Source: Synchiropus splendidus (Eukaryota > Chordata > Actinopteri > Syngnathiformes > Callionymidae). From it: a DNA stretch of 64,000 nt. The stretch spans positions 3,746,937 to 3,810,936 of the forward strand of contig NC_071334.1 of assembly GCF_027744825.2 (NCBI RefSeq). The letters run 5' to 3'. The position numbers were made by a program, and so were the translations under genes. Below the pieces are notes generated by a model, which was not told the origin of the DNA, searched no databases, and saw nothing but the letters and a program-made list of their open reading frames with translations. Every line of letters begins with the position of its first letter. Within the stretch, counting starts at the first letter, position 1. Positions 47,624 through 58,020 of the stretch are shown piece after piece.

Positions 47624-48953
47624 CAGATCACTCAGGAATGAGCCATCAAAAATCCTATTTTTAATGTGTTTTTGCATTTCAACCAAATTGTTTAACACAC
47701 TATAAAAATGAACTAAAGAATAAATCATAAAAGTAAAATTGACATTGGACGAATTGGTGTGAATGAAAAGCCCTTTATTATTTTATGTTACGTTATGTTA
47801 TTGGCAACTGACTGTCAACCCTCAAAACCCCCATCGGGGAGGTGGAATGTAAATGTGCAGGTTTACGTTACATAAAGTTATTTTTTATCTCCCATGCGCC
47901 TCAACATCCCCATTATTTCTGACAACACATTGCACTTCTGTTGGGGAATTAAAAACTTTATTTTATTTTTCATTTCATACGCTGCGTTATAATTTGTAGC
48001 ATAAGAGGAAAGAGAAAAACGTGCCTCTTGTGGTAGTAGAGGTCGAGCGTTGCCAGTCTGGACTGACTCCTCCGTCCAATCGATGTCAACGTTCATCAAA
48101 TCCCACACAAGCATTTCATGTCCTTTTGGGTCAAGTTCTGTTCTGTTTTTATTGATTTGGAATCACCACAAATTGGCCTGTGTTCTTGGCGCACTGCTTG
48201 AGTTTGAGCCTCGTGTCTGGTCTCCTGCCAAGGTGTCCCCTGCTTCTTGGCCCAGATATTTAGGCTCCACCCTCCGTCCCGCTCCACTCAGGGGACGAGA
48301 GCAAACAAATGATCTTTGATGAATTTTCCTTTGAGTCTGATGTGTTTAAGTCTTTCAGAAGGCAGAGGAAATCCACAGGTTCCTGTTGTCGTGGAATATG
48401 AAAATGAGCTATTCAGTTCTCCCAAGGTTAAAAGCAAATCATCAGCCATGTCATTCTCCACCGATGATTCTTGTTTGTCAGAAGAAAGAACAGTTTGCAC
48501 ACCTCACCGCCGGCCCACTGCTCTCATACGTAATGGAGCCCTGTTGGGTCCGAGTGCGCTGAGATGAGATCACCATCTTTCTGGAGGAAATTTCGGAATC
48601 TCTTAATGTGGATTTAGGACACCGACGCAAATCGTGTGAGAGACAACTTATTGATCATCATTTTGTCGTACCACTTTATCGTAAAATAGTCCTGTAAAGG
48701 AAGAATTGGTGTGGCGAAAGGATGAGGGAGAAGTGAATGAAATACTTTGTGTGTACCTCCGATGTCAATGTTGTTTGCCCTCGTGTTCACCATCCATCTT
48801 TGCTTCGCTCGAGGGCGTGTTGTGAAAATCTGCACATGATTGCATTCTCTTCTGTCCCACTGAAGGCAGCGAAGTGCCGAACAAGCAGGAGCTTCGGAGA
48901 GGACCGCCTCAAGGGTTAAATCGTCTTCCTCTGGGTGATGTCTGAATGGAAAT

Positions 48954-49519
48954 TACAGTAACTTCCCGACTATTAGCTGCTACTTTTTAGCTGCGATCTG
49001 AACCCTGCGGCTTGTACGACGCGGCTGATATGTGGATTTTTCCAGGCTAAAGAGCCTCATGCTGCCAAAATACTGAGCCTCCTCACATCAAACCCATGAC
49101 ATCACAGGTGTTTTATTGACCTTAAAGCGCTCAAAATGCGCTGTTTTCACCCGCGTGTCCTCAGCTCCGCCCACAGAGCCGATCTCCTGGAGGAGCGGAG
49201 ACGAGAAGCAGCAGCTGAGACCAGCTGTGGTGTCGGAACTTGGAACACATTTTGAGCGCTTTAATGTCAATAACAGATGTGAGGAGTTGATGATTCCAGT
49301 TCAGAACATTGGCCAGTTTGTTTCATGAGTCAGTCTCCATGCTGGAGCCCGTTTTCCAAACTAGTTTAGAAGTGATCCTCATGCATTTTAAAGCCTTTCT
49401 ACGGCACAGACAGCACCACTGCACCCGCGGCTTATAGATGAACAAGATCTGTTTTCCTTCTTAAAGTTAGTGGGTGGGGCTAATATTCCGATGCGCTCTG
49501 TAGTCCGGGATTTACGGTA
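48954..49519 (+). mobile_element. ACAGTAA-type MITE with internal palindrome, copy 2 (full length, about 566 bp)
   Basis: TACAGTAACTTCCCGACTA at the left and TAGTCCGGGATTTACGGTA at the right are inverted repeats with TA at the edge, suggesting Tc1/mariner-like insertion. Inside, CCTCACATCA...CTTAAAGCGCTCAAAATGCG is matched inverted by CACATTTTGAGCGCTTTAATG...AGATGTGAGG around 49082-49290. Because of this palindrome, both strands carry an open frame starting MTLKRSKC. It is not a known protein. Confidence 0.87.
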
Positions 49520-49917
49520 CACTTCTACACTCAATCTCCGATAACAGTGACCTCAGCTGAAGTGTTGTCTTGACATGTCTGCTCATAATCGAATGGAAAG
49601 ATGATATCCAATATGTTACAATGACTTTTAACAGTATTGCTGTCATACAATTTACAGTATTACAGTAAACTAACTGACTGATTGTCCATTGTAATTTTTT
49701 CCAGGTCAATGAATGTGCTTTCGATTGGTTTAGTTCTCGCGAGTAGTAATATCACATGATCAGGGGATGTCGAAAATATCAACGGTAAATAGCAAAGGAA
49801 TATATAAGAGTGCAACGCGACAAAAATATTGAAATAAAAACACTGGGCTTTTCATCGCAGCGTTGTAAAATCCTTGAGGCATCATAGAACTAAAATGACG
49901 TCGTGTTTTCTTCTCAG

Positions 49918-50029
49918 GTGCGCGTTATCATTGTGGATGAAAACGACTGTGTCCCAGAGTTTCTCCAATCGATTTACAGCAAGGACGGCGTTCCAGAGAC
50001 CGTGATGACGGCGACGTCTCTCCTGCAAG
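49918..50029 (+). CDS. Cadherin exon 4: linker DENDCVPEF and start of the next EC repeat
   Basis: The acceptor is gttttcttctcag at 49917 and the donor is caag|gtgagc at 50030. The exon is 112 bp, starts in phase 0 and leaves one base. It encodes VRVIIVDENDCVPEFLQSIYSKDGVPETV and ends at SLLQ. DENDCVPEF is a DxNDNxP-type linker with Cys in place of the second Asn. It separates the DxD-less repeat from a repeat whose DxD lies in the next exon. Being short and between 6.8- and 7.2-kb introns, it would be easy to miss in automated gene calls. Confidence 0.93.
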
Positions 50030-50380
50030 GTGAGCCATCAAAACACTGGTGGGATTGGAACTGGATGGTGACGGTCGCATGGCAAACTGTACAAATATTT
50101 AGCTTTGTTTCTCACCTGGACAAAAAAAAAATCGTTACGCAACACAATTCATTTTTTTTATTAGTTTTACAAAGTCAAAAGAGCATAAAAAGCCATCTGT
50201 TTCAGCCTCAGTTTTGTTGTTTTGTTGTATTTGGCAGAGGCACTGTACCTTGGACGAACTGTGTTTGTCGTCATTTTATTAACACGCCTACACGATGGTA
50301 AAAAATGTTTTCGGATTAAATAATGTTTGCTGGACTACACACGTCATTAAAATACATTTCTGATCGGATTTACGTTGCGT

Positions 50381-50506
50381 TACTTTACAGGGAATGGGAC
50401 TCCAGGTCAGAATCAGAAATGTATTGCCATGGTCAGTGTGGATCCCACCAACTAGGAAAGTGCTTCGGAATAAAGTGCTGTCACTAAAATAGAATAAAAT
50501 AAAACC
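50381..50506 (+). mobile_element. Retroposon tail (CAGAATCAGAA type), copy 1
   Basis: TTACAGGGAATGGGACTCC, CAGGTCAGAATCAGAAATG, TTGCCATGGTCAG and a final AATAAAATAAAA run match 53295-53416. This is the 'AGAATC' plus A-rich tail common on fish LINE/SINE 3' ends. Confidence 0.65.
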
Positions 50507-51447
50507 CTGTTCTTGCGAAACAGAAGCATGGTGATAGAAGACATGTTTATAAAGGTTGTGTTCAAGACGCCGGGGTCGGTGTCTCGACGACATTGTTGCC
50601 TCGAGGAAGCCGAGGCACAGATGGTCTTTTCTGTAGGCCGAGAGAAGGCCAGAATTCTGGAGCACCTGTTGTAGTTCTGGACGCACACATTGGGCAGAAA
50701 ACATGTCAAACATGAAGAGCAGGTACTTGGCGGCAGGTTAGTTTGGTGAAGTCGTGGAAAACTCCGGACAATGGCAATGGACGTCGATGAGCCTTAAATG
50801 ATAATGGATCGCGTAACTCGCCGCATGTATTCCCCATTGTGCAACTTTAGCAAGTGGGTGAGCAATTCATTATAGAATCTTCAAGTGTTTACGGCAAATA
50901 GTTGCGTCAAGTTGGGCTCTGTAAAGCAATTAGAGTGAAATTCACAGACATTCCGCGAGCACATCGTAAATGAGGGCAGAGCGAGATAAATACTGCATGA
51001 GGTTAAGTGCAATAAATCTCTCCGGTAGTCAACGTGTCAGAGGAATGACCTGCACATAAGCGGGCAATTTAACCAGGGATAGAAGTTGGATCAATAAGAG
51101 ACAGATGAGTGTTTTAACAATATTATTGATTTGGAGCCAAGCATTCCAGTCACAATGAGATGATTAAATCCAGAGTTAAAAGAAAATTGGAGAAGAGAAC
51201 GCTGAGACACTAAAGTTGCATTTGGTTGGCGTGACTCTTGTTTGTTTTCATCCTTTAGTTTCCAAGTTAGACATTTTGTGTTGCACTTTACGTAATTTAA
51301 ATTTTGTATATTTGCTTTTTAAAAAGATAAATGTCATGGAAGGTCAAAAAGAAAAAAAGTAAACAAGTCAACAGCAAGAATAAAATGGCGGAATTGAATG
51401 TATGATAAATGTAATCTTATTTTACTGTATAGAATTCAGTTTTAATA

Positions 51448-51897
51448 CAGTCCAACCTTGGTTCTCGACCACAGTCCGTTTCAAAAGGCGGTTCGAGATG
51501 CAATTTGTTCAAAATCTGAATCGATTTTTCCCATTACAATGAATGGAAAAAGAACTAATGCGTTCCAAGCCTTAAAATAGTCTTTTGTAGGAGTGAATGT
51601 AGAGCGTCTGCTGCAGGTGGCTGTTCCTCTATGTGTGTGGCCGCTGCATGTGGGAGGGGTTGCCGAGTGAGTGAGGTCTCTCCAGAAGTGAAGAGGTGCC
51701 CGGTGCGTGTCCAGCTCTGAATGTGCGCTTCTGTGCAGTTTGGCTGTGACAAAGTCATAAACCAAGTCACGCTCTGTCCCAGACTGGCCTCATCCCTGTC
51801 CCAGCTCCAGCCCACAACAGGACATCAAACCCTGGAGTGAGCGCTCCAGCACCTCCCCTGTGACACTCTACCACGCTCCAGTGCGGAGACTGGAAAG

Positions 51898-51901
<4 letters not shown>
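51448..51901 (+). mobile_element. CAGTGGTACC-type Tc/mariner-like MITE, copy E (3' truncated)
   Basis: TA then CAGTCCAACCTTGGTTCTCG at left. The core runs to GGAAAGGTTTTA, where the sequence turns into a TA microsatellite; the last 230 bp of the element is missing. Confidence 0.88.

Positions 51902-51937
<36 letters not shown>
51902..51937. repeat. (TA)n microsatellite at the MITE break
   Basis: About 18 TA units, starting inside the truncated MITE copy E. Confidence 0.97.
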
Positions 51938-51939
<2 letters not shown>

Positions 51940-52447
51940 TGAGGTGAAACAGGAAAAAAAAGACCTGGGAAGTTTGAGTGGTGGATCGAAAGTGTTCTCA
52001 TCATGACCAAGTTGACATTAAAATGGTCCTTCCTTAAAATGTTATCGGTCCGGACAATTTCCGAAGACAACACCAAAAATAAAAGTCTCAGCCTTCTCGT
52101 CGTCTGCACTGCCACTTCATGAAAGGCCCCGTGGTTGCTGTGGTGCTGATGCAACCTCGTGATTGTGAGAGTTGGGCAGCGTGGAGCCTGAGGAGGGAGG
52201 CCCAGCGGGCGCACAGCTTGTTGCCATTCACAGGTGTGGAAAGCAGACCGAAACCTGTCTTTATATGTGTGCCTGTGTTTGGGCAAAGACTCACTCTAAA
52301 TATTAACCACTACACTGCAAAAAGGGGGAAAAGGAGGGTTGTTGAATTCATAAATATGGACTTAGTATTTACCACATCAATTATTTGTATTGTTCCTCAA
52401 ACATGTGTTGGTCATGTTGAACTCATGTGACCTTGAGGGATGTAAAG

Positions 52448-53483
52448 TAGGGACGCGCCGATCGATTGGCTGCCGATCGATTAGCCACCGATCATGATCG
52501 GCCGATATCAGGGTGATTGGTGAATGCCGATCCCAACAACTGATCACATGTGACAGCCGGCGGTCTGCTGAAGCCCCGCTGGTTGTGAGGCGTCCGCTCC
52601 TCCCTGCCTCCCTGCTCGCTGCTCACTCGGCAGCATCTAGTCAATGCTTCGTTCAATCTGTCATGTAAAGTTTGCATCCTGCAGCACGTGCATGGGAAAA
52701 TGCTGCGCAGGGAAGCTCCTTCAAGTTTAACACGCCAAAGCTCCAGCATTTGACGGAGCACAGAGAGTTTTCCGGGCTCATGAAAGTGAGACCGATGGTT
52801 CCTCAGCAGCTGTTAGCGCAGCTGATGCTTCGCAACACCCTCCGGTCTGAGAATGACATTCGGAACGCTAAGCAAATTGCGCAAGAAATGATCATTAATT
52901 TTACCGATTTTTACCGAATTTTACCTTCTCAGGGAGACTGAGACTGAAACGACCAAATACGTCACCGTTTTGGAGTCGGGTGCAGCGTTTGTTTACCACC
53001 TGAATCTGAAACTCTTGAAAGCGTCCGAAATGGAAACTTTGATGAATGCAGTGTTCTCTGTCTCGCGACCAGCGGCCAGTATGTGAATATTTCACGGACA
53101 TAGCAGAGTCTCTAGAGATTCACCAAACTGCAATGTCTCACATCGAATTCAATGTTTTCCACTTGTCCTTTCGACAGAATAGTTGCTGCATTCTGCAAGG
53201 TTTTTTTTTATTTTTCTCCTCCTTCAAGAGGCAGATCAAAACATGTCTAAATTACAAAGACTCAATGCTTCATTTTTCACATCATGTACACATGTACTTT
53301 GCAGGGATTGGGACTCCAGGTCAGAATCAGAATCAGAATCAGAATCAAACTTATTGCTATGGTTTGTTGGCAGCCTACGAACTCGGAAAGTGCTTTGAAA
53401 TAAAATAAAATAAAATGTGATCAGTATCGGTGATCTGTGCTGATCGTATCGGGGACGGCATCAAAAAATCCTGCGCATCCCTC
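52448..53483. mobile_element. Non-autonomous hAT element with near-perfect 8-bp target duplication
   Basis: The ends TAGGGACGCGCCGATCG and (inverted) GAGGGATGCGCAGGA fit the vertebrate hAT pattern TAGGGATGCACCGAT. The flanks are ATGTAAAG (52440-52447) and ATGTAAAA (53484-53491), 7 of 8 bases alike. GCCGATC/CGATCGATT words fill the left end and GATCAGTATCGGTGATC the right. An open frame (52672-52941, 89 codons) lies inside without a recognised domain; it may be a transposase remnant. A retroposon tail is nested at 53295-53416. Confidence 0.85.
53295..53416 (+). mobile_element. Retroposon tail (CAGAATCAGAA type), copy 2, nested in the hAT
   Basis: TTTGCAGGGATTGGGACTCC, four AGAATC units, TTATTGCTATGGT, AAAGTGCTTTGAAAT and an AAAAT run. 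Same order and strand as copy 1 at 50381. Confidence 0.7.
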
Positions 53484-54867
53484 ATGTAAAAGTAAACAAC
53501 TTTCAGTCATGTTGAAGACACTATCTAGTGAGTTCCCACTGCTGAGTGACTGGACTGCAGAGCATCATGGGAACTCCCCAGGTTCCCTTGAAGTCGGCGT
53601 CAATAGGTTTACTGTTAAGAGTGATGGAACCTGTCTTGTGCTAGAGATCGCGATGGTTGAGCCGACGTCGTAAGATGATCCTGGCTTGTGCAGTTCAAAG
53701 ATGAACGGCCTTCAGTTGATGTAATACTTTCCCCAGCTTCTCACCCCAAACCAGTCCCGTCTCAAATTGTGAGGCGGGGGGGGGTGCGGATCGATGCTGG
53801 AGTGGCACACGTGACCTCGAGGAACATACTGTTTTTACTGTGCTTGTGATTTTTTTTTTTTTTTTACTATAATTTCAGGCAAATAGCTGCGCTTTGAGTC
53901 TTTTCTTTTACAGACCGAAACAATGTTAATCAAGTGATTCTTTACAGTAAGGTGCTCTTCATTACACGTTCTTTTCTTCAATGTTAACAAGGATACAATG
54001 TGAAGCAGAGTGGTACTTATAATAATTACCCCTCTGCTTAACAGAAAGTAATTGAGAAGCACCGACCGTCCAACAATAATGGCTAGCCTTAAAATGACTT
54101 GGAACTGAACGGAAACCCATTTATAAAAAACAAGTTATTTTGGAATTTTAAACCTCAGATGGAGGCTGAAACTAGTTTGGACCAGCCAAAAGGTCCGAAC
54201 AGTGTCCTCAAGCCCAAGCAAGCCCTCTCTTAACATCTAATTAAAAGTGAAAATGAAAGACGAGGAGCCTAAACAAAATGAAAAGAAAGTCGTGAGAAAT
54301 CCAAAACTATTCTAACCTTGGCCCCAGCCTGTGTAGCCTGAAATGTAATTACAGGAAACCATGGTAAATCATTATTCATGTAATAATCGCAGATGTCGCT
54401 GGAGGCGACGATATTCTCATGGTTGTCCTTTATTTATTTACAACATGGTTTATGAGTAAACAAGACGGCTGTGTGGTGTTGGGAATTATGCCTGAATCCT
54501 CCTGTGGCTGTGTCTGGTGTGTGTTGCAGAAGGATGGCGAGTGACGGTGAAACCAGTTCACTTGAACAAAATCTATGCAGCATTTACCTGTGATGTTACG
54601 AGTAAATTCAGCCCACTGACTTGTATATTAAAAGGGTGCCATTCAACATTCGCAAAACAAAGGGTAACAACGACCGACGAGTGAAACTCAAAGCAATGAC
54701 ACTCTAGATTTATAATATAATAATACATTTAACTCAATAAATAGGCTAATGATAACAATGTGAATGAGATGTTCTTTCAAATATACAGAAGTGGCAGTGC
54801 AGGGCATATATATATATACATATATATATGCAATGATGCAGCAAATGATGGATTTTAAATCAAAATT

Positions 54868-55255
54868 CGCCAAAATACTGAGCCTCCTCACATCAAACCC
54901 ATGACCTTAAAGCGCTCAAAATACACTGTTTTGGCCCGCGTGTCCGCAGCTCCGCCCACAGAGCCGATCTCCTGGAGGAGACGAGAAGCAGCAGCTGAGA
55001 CCGGCTGTGGTGTCTGAACTTGGGACACATTTTGAGCGCTTTAATGTCAATGAAAGATGTGAGGAGTTGATGATTCCAGTTCAGAACATTGGCCAGTTTG
55101 TTTCATGAGTCAGTCTCCATGCTGGAGCCTGTTTTCCAAACTAGTTTAGGAGTGATCCTTGTGCATGTTTAAGCCTTTCTACGGTGCAGACAGCACCACT
55201 GCACCTGCGGCTTGGGTGTGGCTAAAATTCCGGTGCTTTCCATCCACCAATCTGT
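54868..55255 (+). mobile_element. ACAGTAA-type MITE, copy 3 (both ends lost)
   Basis: From GCCAAAATACTGAGCCTCC through TTAAAGCGCTCAAAATACAC and the inverted CACATTTTGAGCGCTTTAATG to GGTGTGGCTAAAATTCCGG. Same core as copies 1 and 2. Confidence 0.85.
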
Positions 55256-56201
55256 AGATTTTTATTATTTTTTTAAGTATATGAGTCATCAGTAAAAGCA
55301 TGGCAGACTACAAACTAGAATACGCTCTAATAATAATACTGTAATTTACAGTGCATGTTTTTATTTGCTGTGTTGTTGCAGAAACAGTCTGGTGTCTGGT
55401 GACCCTTGTGGCAGCAGACGACAGGCTCCAGAGGGAGCAAGTGAAGTGGAGGAAGCTGATCAAGTTAGATAAGCATGAGAGCAACATTGACCTTCGAAAG
55501 CTGCCTCACTCTTCCCCCCCCAAAAAAACTGTCGTAATGCTTAAAAAAGTTTGAATCCAACTACTTTCATAAGCTGTTGACCAATTTCACGGTTCGTCTC
55601 AGATTCCTCATATTCGTGCCTGAAATGCAAGTCTAACTCATTAGCATAAATACATTAAATACGCTCTAATTTCAATGATAAACGACGCCCAAACTTTATG
55701 GAAATGAAATGCAGTTGACCAACCTGCCAGTCGAGCGTTTGTTCTTCGGTTTGCATAAATGTTTGCGCGTTTGTTCAGAGAGCAAAGGACAAGTGCAAAG
55801 TTGGGCAAATCAAAGGCGTCTGTTTCATGACAAAATGTTCCAGTCGGTGGAAACAAGAAATGCTTATCCAAAATCCCTGGTGGTCCTGGCTGTTTTAGCA
55901 ATGCAATCGCTTTCAGCCCGAGGAAATGCCTCACGCGCATAGATTCCCAATCTGGGAGTCGGAAAATGGTCACGTTGCTTCACTGTGCCCTTTAATGCGT
56001 CTGTACATATTAAGATAGGAAGACTGCATTCAGTCCCTTTTGAAATGTTCCCTTGTAAACTTTGGCTGATTCAGTATGTTTGGTTTCATGAAGAGAACTC
56101 CAAAAACATCTGGCGAATTAGTGGCTGATGAAGTGGCAGATAAAGCAAAGGTGCTGCAGGATAAACAACCTAAATCAGTTTCAGATTTGCGTGCTACATG
56201 C

Positions 56202-56545
56202 CGGCCACGCGGCGGCCTAGTGGTTAGCTCACACGCCTTGCCGCAAGAAGGTTGCGGGTTTTCAATGCCCGGGTTGGACCACCTGTCTGCATGGAGTTGA
56301 CGTATGCCTGTGTGGGCTTTCTCTGGGTTCTCCGGTTTCCTCCCACAGTCCAAAGACATGCTCACTAGGTTAACTGGACGCTCTAAATTTGCCTATAAGT
56401 GTGTATGTGTGTGTGAATGGTGTGTGTGTGTGCGTGCCCTGCGAGGGACTGGCGACCTGTCCAAGGTGTATTCCCACCTCTCTCGCCCAATGACTGCTGG
56501 GATAGACTCCAGCACTCCCTGCAACGCAACCCTGAACAGGACTGA
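56202..56545 (+). mobile_element. tRNA-derived SINE-like repeat
   Basis: Starts GGCCACGCGGCGGCCTAGTGG. The A box is TAGTGGTTAGC (56218-56228) and the B-box region is GGGTTTTCAATGCC (56256-56269). The tRNA-unrelated body (TTCTCCGGTTTCCTCCCACA, AGTCCAAAGACATGC, CTGGCGACCTGTCCAAGG, GGGATAGACTCCAGC) is a very common fish and amniote-type repeat. It sits 265 bp before exon 5. Confidence 0.85.
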
Positions 56546-56810
56546 GCGCTGGTTGGTTGACAATGTTTGTGCGACATGACTCATTTCCACCATTCAATAT
56601 GGAGCCCAACTTCCTCGGCCGTCTGAAGCATAAGGACTAAGCACTTTTTCAGCTGTGCTTCGTGAGAAAGGGAGAGGGAGGTCCAGCGCTGCTGTGGAGA
56701 CGGAGCTGCAGAGTAGGGGAAAGGTCACGGCTGCGTGTTCAGCAGCCAGAAACCCAGGGAGTCGGTCAGTGTGTAGCATCTCACATGGCACTCTGCTCTC
56801 TTGTTTCCAG

Positions 56811-57060
56811 TCTCGGCCAGCGACTGTGACTCTGAGAAGAACGCTGAGTTGACCTACTACACCCTGAGCCCAGACTTCACCATCTCCCCGCACGGAACCA
56901 TCTTCCCCGCCGGAGCCCTGGATTACGAGAGGCCAAATCACCTGTACGAGTTTGTGGTGATGGCGGTGGATAAGGGAGACATCCCTCGCACCGGCACTGC
57001 CACTGTACGGATCAGGATGGCCAATGTCAACGACGAAGTGCCAGAGTTCTCCCAACACAT
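56811..57060 (+). CDS. Cadherin exon 5: most of one EC repeat ending in VNDEVPEF
   Basis: The acceptor is ctcttgtttccag at 56810 and the donor is cat|gtaagt at 57061; the exon is 250 bp. Two bases complete a Val codon and two bases (at) are left for the next exon. It encodes SASDCDSEKNAELTYY (DxD motif with Cys between the Asp residues), FTISPHGTIFPAGALDYE, HLYEFVVMAVD and TATVRIRMANVNDEVPEF. This is an almost complete repeat, and the closing linker keeps the acidic ligands. No further cadherin exon was recognised between 57061 and 64000. Confidence 0.95.
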
Positions 57061-57512
57061 GTAAGTGGAAACTTCATATTTTAGCTCTGACCTGGTTCAC
57101 TTGAGCTGGACCTTCCCGTAAATGTTTGTCTTCTTGTCTCTTCTTTTAGCGCACCTTTGTTCCACTTTTTCTTGCGATATTTTCTGTCAGTTATCTATAA
57201 TAATATGTCATAACTGATGGCATTCGGAACATTCTTCTCGAATGTTTTAAATTCCCATATATTTCTCTTTTACCCGAAATGAATTGCATAATTTCCATTG
57301 CAGTTTAGCTGCCAGAATTTATTTATTTTTTATTTTTTATTTGATGTTTTCAGATTTCTCTTTTGATGAAGATCTAATCTTCTTTATATGATATCATTTG
57401 TATATAATGACGTCACCAGGCGGCGGCCATTGTGAATACGTGCAACTGTGACGGATGTCTGTCTGATCCACTGGAGACACTCGGCTTATGTTTTCAGCAG
57501 GACTGTGATCTC

Positions 57513-57691
57513 TCGTGACGGGTGGATGAGGCGTCGTGAAACAGTATTGCAGGGTTGGTGAAACAGCATTAGAAGCCTTGGTTTAGAAATGATGTGAGGT
57601 TTCAGTCCAAAGATTTCACAGCAGACAGCGCCATCTGGTGGCCTCTGAAAATCAGGATACTGTGTCATGACACCTCATCTGCCCCTCGGTA
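57513..57691 (-). mobile_element. hAT-like CTCF-motif MITE, copy 13, with 8-bp target duplication
   Basis: TCGTGACGGGTGGATGAGGC to CATCTGCCCCTCGGTA. The flanks GTGATCTC (57505-57512) and GTGATCTA (57692-57699) agree at 7 of 8 bases. The left motif is deleted; the right motif AGCGCCATCTGGTGGCC is intact (57627-57643, -). Confidence 0.87.
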
Positions 57692-58020
57692 GTGATCTAC
57701 ACTGCCGCATCTCCGTGTCACTTGCTTGTCAATCAGTGCGCGATCTTTATCAGAGCGTGAACATTCCTTTTCACAATGTGAGTCGGACTAATTCTCAAGA
57801 CACCACGAGGGGTGGTGTTGGACTGTGTAGACAGCGATGGTGCCGACCGATGAACTAGTTTAACTTATGAGGTCCAGAATCATCGTCGGAGCGATGGTTC
57901 TACGCCGTCACCGTAATGGCGCTTCAACCAACAAATCACGTCCTCTCATCTTCTTGTGAGAACTAATGATCTGAATGAAGGAAGTTGAAGACAAATCTCC
58001 ACATCTACAGAACTACAGAA

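Larger units (their letters stand above)
42682..49917 (+). other. Cadherin intron 3 (7.2 kb)
   Basis: Phase 0. Hosts two ACAGTAA-type MITEs, a Tc1 end, three CTCF-motif MITEs, and CT and TG microsatellites. Other stretches (42682-43450, 44126-45106, 45876-46941, 47624-48953) show nothing recognisable. Confidence 0.85.
50030..56810 (+). other. Cadherin intron 4 (6.8 kb)
   Basis: Phase 1. Hosts a LINE/SINE-type tail, MITE copy E, a hAT element, the third ACAGTAA-type MITE and a tRNA-derived SINE. The stretches 50507-51447, 51938-52439, 53492-54804 and 55256-56030 hold nothing recognisable. Confidence 0.85.
37271..57060 (+). other. Partial cadherin-superfamily gene (neural-cadherin-like, type III), five internal exons
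   Basis: Five exons on the + strand join without a phase break into about 330 residues of tandem extracellular cadherin repeats. All introns have GT-AG borders, with lengths of about 1.1, 3.7, 7.2 and 6.8 kb. The repeats show cadherin linker signatures (VNDNVPEW, DENDCVPEF, VNDEVPEF), a PENTPEG strand start, and DYE motifs in place of DRE. The wording of the repeats fits the fish 'neural-cadherin-like' proteins related to Drosophila N-cadherin and chicken Hz-cadherin, which are large calcium-dependent adhesion proteins of the plasma membrane. No signal peptide, EGF/LamG, transmembrane or catenin-binding segment is in the window, so only mid-ectodomain is visible. Cadherin identity is near certain. 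The subfamily is from memory of family sequences and is less sure; a Fat/Dachsous-type cadherin is the main alternative. Confidence 0.9.
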
